NCBI GenBank assembly: GCA_036873135.1
Contig: JAPTYO010000007.1
Span: 12,940,763 to 13,004,762 of the forward strand
Origin: Clarkia xantiana subsp. parviflora
Taxonomy: Eukaryota > Streptophyta > Magnoliopsida > Myrtales > Onagraceae
Direction of reading: 5' to 3'
DNA: 64,000 bases
The notes under the pieces: model-generated
What the model was told of the DNA's origin: nothing
The model's input: the letters and a program-made list of their open reading frames with translations, nothing else
The model's database searches: none
Translations under genes and position numbers: made by a program
Part shown: positions 1-13,679 of the stretch, piece by piece
Position numbering within the stretch: the first letter of the stretch is position 1
Layout of the letters: every line of letters begins with the position of its first letter

Positions 1-74
1 ACCGACCTGCTTCCAGCGGTGGTGGTGTCGCCGCCGCACTTTTTACTCACAACAGTAGATCGATTTGCCGGCAT
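1..74 (-). CDS. Possible first exon of an unidentified gene, cut by the left edge
   Basis: On the minus strand an ATG at 72-74 opens a frame that stays open to the edge (24 codons, beginning MPANRSTVV). The sequence before it (about 75-190) reads CT-rich on that strand, as many plant 5' leaders do, and contains a short upstream ORF (ATG ACC GGT ..., eight codons) whose TGA overlaps this ATG. A GTGAGT about 25 nt after the ATG could be a splice donor, so the coding part of this exon might be only eight codons. I do not recognise the protein, and this call is weak. Confidence 0.25.
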   Translation of the reverse strand, partial: MPANRSTVVSKKCGGDTTTAGSRS

Positions 75-1060
75 CAGATCAATACTCCGCCACCGGTCAT
101 TTCAACCGAAATCCAACTGCCCCTAATAAAGCTTTAAGTTGAAGTCTTTCTGATTTGTCTCTTCTGCGGGCGAGAGAGGGAGAGAGACTGTGGGCGGAAG
201 TGAATGCTACAGCATATAATGTGCGCTGAAAAGATGCTTTACTCAGAGGCTCCTAAAATTAGTCCAAAACGCCATCGTGTTGTGATTTCCTTTTTCTCAA
301 ATGAGCTTAGCAGCAGCGCGTGGCGACAACTTTCCTTTAAAATTACGGTCACACTCCTTACTCGTATTCTTTTACTTTTACTTTTCTCACGACAATGTGC
401 CAAATTGAGTGCGGATGAGTATAATCGTGTTTACCGGACGTAGTTAATATTTTGTATCAGAGGACGAAATTTGAGTATGAGCTGACGAACATTTTTACGG
501 TGAAGTTTATAAGTAAATTAAATATTGTTCAATGTTTATATAGAGTTATAAAGTTAAAACAACAGGTCAGGAGAAATTAGTAATTCCCTAGTTTGTTTCC
601 TTCTATCCGAGAGATTTAGTTTGCGGAGACCTATAACCTATTTTATATCTAACAAATGGTCAACAAGTTGCAATACAACCCGTTTGAAGAATCTTGTAAG
701 CAGTGTGACGGATTTAGAATGTTCATAATAGACTTACATTATATAAATTATTATTTTTTGTGAATATAAACAATTTTCTTTAAAAAAAAATTTAATGTGG
801 TTAAAATGCATATTTTAAAACGATGAAAATTAATACTTTCTTCAACTACTTATTCAAATTTGTCGTTAAATATTTTTCAAATGAACAATATTAACTAAAC
901 AAATAAACTGTATTTGCTTGTGCAAATGTTACAATTTAGTCAAACTAGACTAGAACCAGTTGTGGGTCAATTGAGTCTCAATCGAGTCAGTACACTATTA
1001 TAACACGTATACAAGTTATTAGATCTTGATTTAGATATTTAGAAAAGTATTTGGTTAATT
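75..1060. other. Probable leader/promoter, then AT-rich spacer
   Basis: Bases 75-200 are a CT-rich (minus strand) leader-like segment. From about 450 on the DNA is AT-rich, with no convincing ORF, RNA gene or repeat. Confidence 0.4.
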
Positions 1061-1070
1061 TTGTAAGTTT

Positions 1071-1712
1071 AAAACGTATGTGACGACAAATTTGGACGAG
1101 TGATTGAAAATAGTATCAATTACCATTGTTTTGAAACATGTTGTATATTTTAAAACATATTGGTACTAAAAACCAGTTTTTTCAAACATATTTTATGGTT
1201 ATATATTGTTCTTATTGAACCTCATATTGTAATACACTAGGTTAGAGTAACTAAAATTTATAGTTATAACAAAAGAGTGATAAATAATAAACCGTACAAA
1301 CATACTATTTAAGTGAAAAGCCCCAAATTTAAAATTTATGAACTTTTTTTTCCGAATGGATTGAATAATAGTGTTACAAAATATTAATTACAAAACGTAT
1401 TTGACGACAAATTTGGACGAGTGATTGAAAATAGTATCAATTATCACTGTTTTGAAACATGTACATTTTAAAACATATTGGTACAAAAAATCATCTTTTC
1501 CAAACATATTTTATGGTTTCTATATTTGTTCTTATTGAACCTCATATTATAATACATTAGGTTAGAGTAACTAAAAATTTATAGTTCAACAAAAGAGTGA
1601 TGATTAATAAAACGTACAAACATACTATTTAAGTGAAAAACCCCAAATTTAAAATTGATGAACTTTTTTTTTTCCGAATGGATTGAATAATAATGTTACA
1701 AAATAATAATAA
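1071..1712. repeat. Two-copy tandem duplication, about 320 bp per unit
   Basis: The unit beginning AAACGTATGTGACGAC near 1071 is repeated from near 1391 (AAACGTATTTGACGAC). The copies stay collinear through shared landmarks such as TTTGGACGAGTGATTG, TTTTATGGTT and CCGAATGGATTGAATAAT. They differ by scattered substitutions and small indels, so this is an old local duplication with no coding content. Confidence 0.8.
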
Positions 1713-2525
1713 AATCTTACAAAATATTAATGAATGTTTATTGTCTCACACCAAAAAAATGTGGATCTTATAACAAAATAATGAGAATCGGGATATAATT
1801 TTTTTTAGAAATAAACCTAGTGTCTCAATAAAAATACTCGATAATGTGGTTACTTTCGTAACCACATTATCCTCAATCCACCTGCCACTGCTTGTGAGCA
1901 AGAACTCGAAAAACTAAGTGTGGAGTGAATCACACGGAATCACCACTTCTTCGAGCCGAAGACCTGTGTTGGATTTAACTCACCACTATCGGTTAGTAAC
2001 TTAGTTTATGTAATCGACATGTTGGTGGTTTATCCCATTATTTCCTACCGTATTATGAGTAGTAAGATAACGGTCGTTTCGATCTCCACAGACTTCTAAT
2101 TTTAAAGACTGAACCAGAACCAAAACGAACAAGAACAGGAAAAAACCGTCATAAAACCAAATTGGTAATTTTCAGTTCGGGTTTTTTAGCCCTGTCCGGT
2201 TCGATTTTCATCGGTCTTCACTTTTATCCATATTATTATGTCACTTGTCACAAATGATGATTATGAGCTTTTAAATGTACTTAAAAATTCATATCATTAT
2301 ATAGTATTATAATTTTTTTAATGTTTTATAAGTATTTTTTTTCTATTAAAGTATTATAATATTATTATTTAATATTGAATATCATAATCCAATTTTTATT
2401 TTTTTCTTATTTTGATTACTGGAAATATTTTTTCATGTGGACATTTTTCAGAATGTCATATATATTATATATTTTGAAACTTACGCAAAACATTTTAGCA
2501 CATTAATAGTAAGTTGCACACATTC

Positions 2526-2562
<37 letters not shown>

Positions 2563-2880
2563 ATCATTATAAAATTAAAACAACGAACTTTTACGTAAAG
2601 CACGATTCAGTCAATAATATTATATTATACAATAAATTTTCACAAGATTAAAATTACGGGCATAGCATATGTTATTAAGTTAATGACTAGTTAGATAAAT
2701 TAATCAACTAGGATAGATACGTACCTGTACTGTACAACTAGAATAAAATAAATAAATACGTTGGCTGAATACTGAATAGGGGTAAACTTGGAAAACAAAG
2801 CCTTACTTTGGGGTTCGAAATTCCTGTACACTTTCGTAACATTTTTCACGGGATAATTCACAGGTTAGATCATTTTCCAA
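1713..2880. other. AT-rich spacer upstream of the ubiquitin-L40 gene
   Basis: No gene is visible. Around 2110-2230 there is a stretch rich in GAACC/GGTTCGG motifs resembling the interior of the hAT-like element at 25774-26426, possibly a decayed relic. An (AT)n run sits at 2530-2559. Confidence 0.5.
2530..2559. repeat. (AT)15 microsatellite
   Basis: A pure AT dinucleotide run of about 30 bases in AT-rich spacer. Confidence 0.9.
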
Positions 2881-2890
2881 ATAGATAATT

Positions 2891-5344
<2,454 letters not shown>

Positions 5345-5420
5345 TTGATGATGAAGTTTCTTGTTCTTGTCAAGTTTGGACCCCGTTGCTTAAAATACCG
5401 TGCCATCATGGACCTCGCTT

Positions 5421-5541
5421 CGATCCCGCTGCGGAATCATCCCGCTGCGGTATCATCCCGCTGCGGAATCATCCCGCTGCGGTATCATCCCGCTGCGGAA
5501 TCATCCCGCTGCGGAATCATCCCGCTGCGGAATCATCCCGC
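5421..5541. repeat. 16-bp tandem array of palindromes CCGCTGCGG, about 7 units
   Basis: The unit is CCCGCTGCGGAATCAT with a TATCAT variant, about seven units plus a partial one. Each unit contains the 9-bp palindrome CCGC-T-GCGG, far more GC-rich than the surroundings. Because 16 is not a multiple of 3, open frames across it are artefacts. The same palindrome recurs at the far end of the host insertion (7149-7163), which suggests terminal protein-binding repeats. Confidence 0.85.
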
Positions 5542-5863
5542 TTACCTTAAATAGAAATATTACAAAGCGGTTATATATATCTTAAATTATTAAAAATAAA
5601 TAAAATGTATAATTACAGGTTGCATGTTTTTTATACTATTTTTTTTTTCATTTTTAGGTTCAATTGATCATAACTTCCGTTTTATAAGACCAAATGATTC
5701 ACGGTCAGTTGTGTTGCATTCGTTATTTTACGAGCTTCGATTTAAGACCCATATTGATATATTTCTCTGTAATGTATTCAGCTCACAACTGTCTCACAAA
5801 TCACACGTACCAAGTTCTAATATTTTTCCAAAAATATGCATGTTTGAATTATGTTCCTAACGC

Positions 5864-6364
5864 TAGGGCTGTAAACGAGTCGAGTCGAGTATCTGACAAT
5901 CTCGAGTCGACTCATTTTACTCGAGCTCGAACTCGACCGAGCCTTAATTTTTTCGAGTTCAAGCTCGATTAAGTACCATACTCGACGAGTTCGAGCTCAA
6001 CTAGACTCGGCTCGATAAAATAAAAATAAAAAAATCAATTAATTAATTAATAAAAAGTGCGCCTTAGCTCGAGTTCGAACTCAACTCGATTAGGTTTTTT
6101 ACTCGAGCTCGAACTCGACTTGAACTCAATATATACATACATAAAATTATTATTTAAAAAATAAAATCGAACTCGACTCGAATAGGAAAAAGAAAAAAGC
6201 TCGATTAGGCTCGCGAGCCTCTCGAGTTGAGTACCAGTGAACTCAAAATCGACTAGGCTTTAGAAAAAGATCGACTCGAAATTTAGTGAGTCGAATTCGA
6301 ATATTGACCAAGCCGATCTTGAGCAGCTCTGCTCACGAGTAGCTTGACTCATTTACACCCCCTA
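5864..6364. mobile_element. hAT-like non-autonomous element, CGAGTC family, 501 bp
   Basis: It starts TAGGGCTGTAAACGAGTCGA and ends with an inverted match (GACTCATTTACACCCCCTA). It is flanked by 8-bp duplications CCTAACGC / CTTAACGC with one mismatch, the hAT length. The interior is dense in GAGTCGAGCTCGA motifs and has no coding capacity. Related copies are at 6418, 45843 and 49398-50320. Confidence 0.85.
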
Positions 6365-6417
6365 CTTAACGCATTCGAAATTTACAACTCAATTAAAAAT
6401 CGAGTGTTAACACTATG

Positions 6418-6660
6418 TAGAGCTGTAAACGAGCCGAGTCGATCCGAGTATCTCGCAAACTCGACTCGACTCATTGTACTCGAGCTCAAGCTCAAACTCA
6501 AACACGACTGAACCTAAATTTTTCAAACTCGAGGTTGACTCGGTGCCATACTCGACGAGCTCATTCTCGGCTCGACTCGACTCGTCAACTTTAAATTGTT
6601 CAACTAAATCATGAAATTGTGTATCTTAGACCGAGCTCGAACTCAGTTTGAATTGAATAT
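6418..6660. mobile_element. Truncated copy of the CGAGTC hAT-like family
   Basis: It begins TAGAGCTGTAAACGAGCCGA and runs through CGAGCTC-rich DNA. It loses the family pattern near an AT run at 6657-6670, and no right terminus is found. Confidence 0.65.
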
Positions 6661-7974
6661 ATATATATATACATTATGCTAGCGTATATTATGTTATATA
6701 TAAACTTTTGTTAAGTTATATCTATTATAAAGACTCTTGCATATAAATATTTTGTCAAAGTAATGTATAAATTTTAATATAAATATTCTCACAAATATAT
6801 TAATTATATGCAAATGTAATTTTGTATTAACTAGTCATGGTTTGATTTAAAAAATTAATAAAAAAATTAATATTTGTAGTATTATTATTTATAATATAAA
6901 CTCGAGTGTAGTTTCTAATTTTGTAAAAACTAATATGTGTATAATAACTTATAATCTAAAAATTAAATGAAATTTATATTTTTTTTTTAAAAACAAAGAG
7001 TTGATTTTTATTTTTTAGGACAATTTATTATTTTGTCTTAAAGAACCTTCTTGATAGGTTACAAATTTAAATAATTAAATTATTTTCTAAAATATTATAA
7101 CAAACTTTCCTTTTTTATTTTAGATTACTATTTTTAACAGGCGTGACCATTCCGCAGCGGAATATAATAATTTTCCTGGCTTTGTTTTATTCAACTCTGA
7201 GATCCATTAGTTTACATGTTACATTGAAGTTAATTGTCATTACCGTTGGCCATGAATAATTGCACCGTTGGCTTTTGGTACACCGCTCAATTGAAACTTG
7301 CGTATTCTCTATGTCATGGCATCGACTGCATGTTTGAAATTCGCATATCCAACAAGAACAAACTAATATAATATACAATGCGACGATACTATGTACGAAA
7401 TTTATGTTCATAGCAAACACACACAATAATCTTATTTCGTAAGCCATTGAGTAGTATAATCAAATCTAATTGTACTGTAATTGCTCTAAATTACTATAAC
7501 TACTCTAAGATTACTATAACTACTCTAAATTCTTCTGATTCTACTTATGAGTGAACTTTCTCTACTGCTGGAGGTTTCTTCTCGTCCGTTGATTTCTCTC
7601 ATATATGGCCTCCACTTATCATTGTTAGTATATAAATGAGAAATGAATTGTATTTGAGAAATGTTAGTATATTGTGTTACCTCCTAAGACTAATATAAAT
7701 ACCATGTACAAGTTATACTTTAATTTGAATAAATGGATGAATGTACATTTCTAATATAATGATGTTTCCACTCTCGTTTCTAATTCCAAACTCTCTCTTT
7801 GTCACTTTCCTTTTCCTTCTCAGTTCATCATCTTTATTCATCAATTCTACCTAGATTACTCTATAATCTTTTATATTCATCAGTGTATTTCTTATCTACG
7901 GATTTCTTGTGAGGAAGATATATATTTTTTTTTTTCTAATGGTAAAAAATATTAATATTATTTTAGTTGAAATT

Positions 7975-8378
7975 TGTTATTATTATTTTTAATGGCTGTT
8001 TGTGAAAGGTGTCATTAGTTAACATTTATTATTTATTTCTTAGTAACCAATTTTATATTATTTATTACAACATTCTTTATGAAAAATGCCATTAGTTGCA
8101 ATTAAATATTTTTAATATCAGTTCTTTAAAAGTGTCGTTAGTTGTAATAATATATTATTTTTTAGAAACACCTTTTAAAATTTAAATTATATGTTTTTTT
8201 AGCATCCTTTCACAAGCATCGCTAAGAAACCTCTTATATTTTAATTAATTATATTTATTAATAAACATTTTAAAACTGCTGTTATTATAACAAATATCAT
8301 CATATGCATTTCCTATTAGCGGCACATTCCTTCAAGTGTTGCCGCTAAGTGTTGTTAAATGCACATTTTCTTGTAGTG
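7975..8378. mobile_element. Orphan CACTA (En/Spm) terminus with subterminal repeats
   Basis: ATTTTCTTGTAGTG (8365-8378) is the reverse complement of CACTACAAGAAAAT, the standard plant CACTA terminus. Inward lie degenerate subterminal repeats on the pattern GTGTCRTTAGTT (near 8008, 8090 and 8130) and an inverted GCGGCACATT...AAGTGTTGCCGC pair (8320-8347). I find no matching left CACTA end nearby, so this is probably a truncated remnant. Confidence 0.65.
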
Positions 8379-8898
8379 TGCTTCATATTCGTCTCAATAT
8401 TATATCTATTTTTTAAAGACTATAATATTTTTTCAAAATATTATCATATTTTGAAAAATAAAGTATTAAGATACGATTTAATTATACTAGGTAGTTTTGA
8501 TTACAATAGCTCTTAATTTACTATGAAATTATACATTATTTATGATGTTATTATAGTCTTTAGCTATTGCCTAATAAAACATCACACCTTAAGACTATTG
8601 AAGTTTTGATTCATTATTTTACAAAGTCACAAATGGATCGTAATACTTTAAAACAATCTTCGCATTCTTAATTTTTAAGAATAAAAAACACATATTTTAT
8701 TTATACGCTTATCAAGTTTACAATAGGATGGAAAAACTATAAGACATAAAACTTATTTCTTTCTAAACATAAGAATAGAAGATAACTAGCTAAACTACCA
8801 TGTACCTTCATAGGTAGGCGAGAAAATCTATTATTATCACATAAGATGAAAAAAAAAATTGTTCAACCTAAATAAAAGATTAATTATCTAATTTAGTC
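8379..8898. other. Spacer downstream of the invertase gene
   Basis: AT-rich, with no gene or clear repeat. It should include the invertase 3' UTR and polyadenylation region on the minus strand. Confidence 0.5.
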
Positions 8899-11361
8899 TT
8901 ATTGCATTTTAACATTCATTACTGGGTTCTTCATACTCCAAGCGTTTAACTTTTCAATTGAGACCGTTGATGTTCCGTTGTTAAATGCAAACAAGCGTGC
9001 ATTGTTATTTACTGCAAGAGTTGGATACACTCTTGATAAAATGCATGTCTTTCCACCGGCTGCAAAGCTTTCTACAACTGAATGATCAATCTGCAAATCG
9101 ATAAATTATTCAAATTAATGAAAATTATTCTTGAAAAATATTCATAAAATTTTCAACAATGAGAATATTTAGCATCGATTCGAGTAATACCAATGTTCTC
9201 AGTGAAAGTTTTCTTGTTGATAAATCAACATCTACAAAACCTGCATATGCTCTTTTCTCGAACTCTTCTCCCAGAGATGAGCTGTTAATAAAAAAATATA
9301 TTAAAAAATGAGTGTCACCATTAAGGTTAAAGTTAGATTTTATATTGGATTTTATGAATCTATTGGATATTGAAAATGATGTACTAACCTCTTAGTATCT
9401 GCACAAAAGACGACTTTATGTGTATTGTCTTCAGTCTTGAAAATTGTGAAAAAGATTGCAGTATATTCCTCTAGATTCTGTGATGCAAGTGCTAGTAACC
9501 CAAATGGTCCAATTCCACCTGGAATAGTTGCACCTTTTTGTGAGCATATATCTTGAGCTGTAGTGCCCGAATTATGATGATCAAGTTGTTCGGCAACATT
9601 TAAGTTTGAAAACGAGAAGACGACATCAACATCAGCCTGCCAAAATAGAATAATAATATAATGAGAACTTATTATTCTAAAAAAAATCTCATTTTAATAT
9701 TTAATAATAAAAATAATTACTTGAACCGCAGTTATTCCTTTCACTTCAACACGTTCACCCTGTTTAAGTACCACGTTGAGAATCTCAACGTTTTCGGTAC
9801 GAAGTTCTTTTATTTCTTCAATAGGCCACTGTAACAATTGTTTTTCGTTATTATCCAGCCATGTCTTTCTTGGAATTGCCTGAAAATAACAGATTAAATA
9901 TGAAGTGAGTCTATGATATTAATATCAAATATCAGAGAATTATATTTTGTCGATTTCGTGTTGTGTTAGAATAACATTGGGTACCTGAATTCCAGACCAA
10001 CCCTTTTTTGCATCTATATCTGCAGGAGAAGACTCATTGGCCCAACCCCAAAGAATCCTTCGATTCTTTTTATAGTCAAAGAATGTTTTTGAAGCATAGA
10101 ATTTCCCGTAATCAAATCTTAATGCATTCCATCCATTAAGTGCGGGATTGTCAATCACAAACTTGTCTTTATTTGGATAATAAGTTCCAATTGTATAGTA
10201 ATCGAACTTCCCATTATCGAGACTGATCTTCATAATATGTTTGACATTATCTCCAATAGTAGAAGTATCTACACCATTTTTACTTGTTTTCGATACTGGA
10301 AAAAAGTCGGGGCACTCTAACACATCTGCGATGAATTATTTTATAAATATGATTATTATAAAAGTTTGAGTATATATATACAAATATAATTATTTAAGAG
10401 GCATTACCTGCCATGGGAAGCTCATAGAATGGATGTTTGGCTTTAACCCAATATACGAAGTCTTTACTGCGATAAAGGTACACCATTCCTCTGTGTCTTC
10501 TCCTACTACCAATTAAGATTTTCCAATGACCTCCCTCAAACCAAGCTGTGGTTGGATCACGAAAGGCAGTTTCATTTACACCAGTAGGATAGACAACTGG
10601 GTTGTCATCGGGTTTGTACCACTCGATGAGGTACGGATCAGATTCATTTGCTGGGATTGCATAGTTTTGGACTTGGAAACCTTCATTATTGATGCCAGTG
10701 TAGAGTATGACCGGGTGTCCACCAGGGAGGATGGTTGCAGAGCCGGACCAACATCCCTGGATATCAAAGCGCTTGGAAGGGTAGATAGCAGGTGGTAACT
10801 TAACCCAGTTAATCAAGTCAGTTGACACAGAGTGGGCCCATACGATGTTTCCCCACGCTGTACCGTTCGGATTGTATTGATAAAAAAGATGGTAATGTCC
10901 ATTGTGATACATGGGTCCTGCTCAAAATACGATTTTATAAGAAACACATGAAAATTATGTACAAAAGAACTACTAAACACTAAGATGGATAATAAACTCA
11001 CCATTAGGATCTGTTGTCGAAAATTCATTTGTCGAGGTGAATATATTGTAATGATAGCAATGAACAAAGTTAGCAAGACAATACCAATAAAATAAAGTAA
11101 ATGAGTTATATTGATTATATTAACCATAAGTCATAATCAAAGAGACGATAAATAAGTACCATTTATCCAGTGTTTCTCAGGCTGAAAATGATAACCGGTG
11201 CGGTGGACTTGTTCTATTGTCTCGACAGGTTTAGATTGGAAATTTATTAACACATGGTGTGATGCATTCACAACTGTAATTCCATTTTTGCCGAAAGTCG
11301 TAAGCAACACACAACAAATTAGAGCAAATGTGGTAGAAAACAACATTAAACTTAGCCGCAT
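8899..11361 (-). CDS. Beta-fructofuranosidase (acid invertase, cell-wall type, GH32), eight exons
   Basis: Minus-strand exons are 11160-11361, 11002-11010, 10408-10917, 9985-10325, 9721-9879, 9389-9636, 9191-9281 and 8899-9090; 1752 nt, 583 aa, usual for the family. It hydrolyses sucrose in the apoplast. Residues 1 to about 25 form a hydrophobic signal peptide. GH32 motifs are NDPNG at 67-71 (nucleophile D68), FRDP at 189-192 (transition-state stabiliser D191) and LECPDF at 243-248 (acid/base E244). Pro246 in ECPDF marks cell-wall enzymes; vacuolar ones usually have Val. Exon 2 is the classic 9-nt invertase mini-exon spelling D-P-N. The C-terminal beta-sandwich ends [20 protein letters not shown]...VKMQ. 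The usual Trp before ECPDF is Leu, which is unusual. All junctions are in phase with no lesion, so the gene looks functional. Confidence 0.95.
11002..11010 (-). other. 9-nt invertase mini-exon
   Basis: On the minus strand the sequence reads ...ACAG|ATCCTAATG|GTGAG. With the split codons on either side it encodes D-P-N of the catalytic NDPNG motif. Without it the enzyme would lack its nucleophile. This mini-exon is a recognised feature of plant acid invertase genes. Confidence 0.93.
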
Positions 11362-11437
11362 GGCTGACTGAAGAACAAGATATGGTGTGATAGATTCGAA
11401 TGAGATGTTGATTGACCAGTGTGAGTGAAATAGTTGG

Positions 11438-11448
11438 CTATTTATAAG
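11438..11448 (-). promoter_or_regulatory. TATA box of the invertase gene
   Basis: CTTATAAATAG on the minus strand lies about 80 bases upstream of the invertase ATG, a normal spacing for a plant TATA box plus short leader. Confidence 0.65.
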
Positions 11449-11810
11449 GATTCAATGGCAAAAAAGAAAATTGTTATATTGGTTATATTCATTGTTCCAT
11501 TCTCTAGATAAATGCTAAGTCTACGATCTATGTTATTATAACAAATTATAGACTTAGCCATTTCAAATTTAGAAAATAAAATGTTGATCAAGCTATTTTT
11601 TTTTTAATGTAAATTAAACTGTTACCATAATATTTCTTTTACATTATTATATCACTTTAATTTTTCTACATTTGCTAACGTTTACATCGTGTTTGAAAAT
11701 GGGACCTTTTTTTTTTTTTTTTTTTAAATTGGTAAATTATCTCAGTACACCACTATGCTTTGCTATGTTTTCAAATGCATTACATACGTTGTCAAATTCT
11801 TTATATATAT

Positions 11811-13031
11811 TGATGGATATTGATTAAAACATATTTATTTGATACCATAATAGGTATTAACTATAAATAGTCTGACGCCATAACGGTCAATCAACTATTA
11901 ATATTCAACTACCATAACAGTAATTGCCTAAATATTTTGTTACATAATGACCATCGTCAATAAATGGTTATATACCATAATAGTTATTATACTATTTTAT
12001 ATAAATATTTCTCTTATTATTATTAGAGGGACATATGAAAATATATACAATAGTGAGTAATATAAGGGTCGGTAGACAAACCGCCCTCCATAGTCGATCG
12101 TACAAAGAGACGATCGTCCATAAAAACTCCAAGAGAGTAATATAAGGGTCGGTAGACAAACCGTCCTCCATAGTCGATCGTACAAAGAGACGATCGTCCA
12201 TAAAAGCTCCAAGAGAGTAATATAAGGGTCGGTAGACAAACCGCCCTCCAAAGTCAATCGTACAAAGAGACGACCGTCCATAAAAGCTCCAAGTGAGTAA
12301 TATAAGGGTTGGTAGACAAACCGCCCTCCATAGTCGATCGTACAAAGAGACGATCGTCCATAAAAACTCCAAGATAGTAATATATGGGTCGGTAGATAAA
12401 CCGCCTTCCATAGTCGATCGTACAAAGAGACGATCGTACATAAAAGCTCCAAGAGAGTAATATAGGGTCGGTAGACAAACCGTCCTCCATAGTCGATCGT
12501 ACAAAGAGACGATCATGGTCCAAGAGAGTAATATATTGTAATATGAATGATTGTGTAATGGATGCAGGTTCATTTAACTTAGAGCCTAATGCAGGCAAAG
12601 CCTCCATCAGCCTCGGGGGGCAAATGATGTATATTGATATAAACATATTTATTTGATACCATAATAGGTATTAACTATAAATAGTCTGATGCCATAACAA
12701 TAAATCAACTATTAATATTCAACTAACATAACAGTAATTGTCTAAATATTCTGTTACCATAACGGTCATCGTCAATAAATGACTATATACCATAATAGTT
12801 ATTATGTTATTTTATATAAATAATCCTCTGATTAACATTTGATATATATAAAATATATATACAATAGTGATCTCTCTCTTTTATATGAACAGTTACTAAT
12901 TTGACCGTCGGAGAGGGATCGCCGGGGTTCGCCCTGACATTGTCTATTTTTGTAGGTGCGTGACCGGGATTCGAAGACTAAGGAGCTCGGAGACACCGCG
13001 GAAATCTCCTCGGCAAATCCAGGTTCCAACA
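11811..13031 (+). mobile_element. Short non-coding LTR element (TRIM-like) with damaged 5' LTR
   Basis: The 3' LTR is 12625-13031 (407 bp, TGATGTATATTG...GTTCCAACA), preceded by the purine tract GGGGGGCAAA. The left copy begins at 11811 (TGATGGATATTG) and matches for about 245 bp (shared ATTTGATACCATAATAGG, TATACCATAATAGTTATTAT) but stops at ACAATAGTGA near 12055. The last ~160 bp of the 5' LTR and the primer-binding site are gone. Five-base duplications TATAT flank the element (11806-11810, 13032-13036). The interior is mostly the 80-bp array and encodes nothing recognisable. Confidence 0.78.
12055..12534. repeat. 80-bp tandem array, six units
   Basis: The segment starting TATAAGGGTCGGTAGACAAA recurs at 12061, 12141, 12221, 12301, 12381 (variant TATATGGG) and about 12461. 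Units are nearly identical, and the last is shortened. Each contains an inverted pair CGATCGT...ACGATCG. The minus strand is open in all three frames because the 80-bp period rotates the frame; the peptide-like translations are artefacts. Confidence 0.92.
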
Positions 13032-13036
13032 TATAT

Positions 13037-13679
13037 GGTCAAATGTTCCATTATGTTTTGAAATGTCGACAGATGTATTATTTTATTAGTATATAATATT
13101 AAGTTTCATGTTTTGCAAAAAAAAAATTAGTATATAATGTTAAGTTTCATGTTAGAAATGTTGATGGCCAACTAAGCTATGATAATGTCTTGTGACATTG
13201 GAATTATTAAAATATATAATAAATTTCAAAAAAATTTAAAAAAGGAGCAAAAATTCACTATAGATTAAAAAAAATCAGAGAAATCTAAAAATACATTGTA
13301 ATTTGATAATATTAAAGATAAAAAAAAAATAGAAAAGAAAAGAACAAACATATTTCACATTAGCAACATGAGCATTGTCATCATTTTTAAAATAAAATTT
13401 AACATTACATTAATATAGTGGTGCATATAATAACATTTTAAAAACATAGTAATGATTTGACAGCTCAGAAAAAGAATATGATGCATAGTAGCATGGTAAA
13501 AAAACATAGTGATGCATTAGACCAGTTTTTTTTTTTTTTTTGGTTAATATAAGTTACAGTATCAAGATGAAATCATGTCTCATCATCAATTGCCATCGTT
13601 AGAGATCTGAAACGTCAAATGGGAGATCACAGAAACTTCGTTGGCAAGTCGAATAGCCAGGAACGATGTATGATCTTCA
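13037..13679. other. AT-rich spacer
   Basis: No gene visible. It contains poly-A/T runs and a short direct repeat of AGTATATAATRTTAAGTTTCA near 13088 and 13129. Confidence 0.5.

Larger units (their letters stand above)
5408..7165. mobile_element. About 1.76-kb insertion after the ubiquitin-L40 stop, class uncertain
   Basis: Sequence shared with the paralog breaks off near 5408 (CCATCATGG) and resumes near 7165 (GGCTTTGTTTTATTC, then GAGATCCATTAGTTTACATG), matching 22592-22640. The left end carries the 16-bp palindrome array (5421-5541). The right end has the palindrome ATTCCGCAGCGGAAT (7149-7163), which matches the array unit, so the two ends are related. Inside are two copies of a CGAGTC-rich hAT-like element. 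There is no ORF of note. I cannot define a clean target duplication, so the class is open. Confidence 0.65.

Noticed and set aside
5345..5585. Two overlapping ORFs with repeating RCGIIPL-type peptide
   Set aside because: Translation of the 16-bp palindrome array after the L40 stop codon.
11997..12540. CRISPR-like regular repeats
   Set aside because: Direct 80-bp units without unique spacers in a plant nuclear sequence; a tandem array.
11992..12646. ORFs of 130-193 codons on the minus strand
   Set aside because: They are the 80-bp tandem array read in rotating frames; all three frames are open because the units lack stops, and no domain is present.
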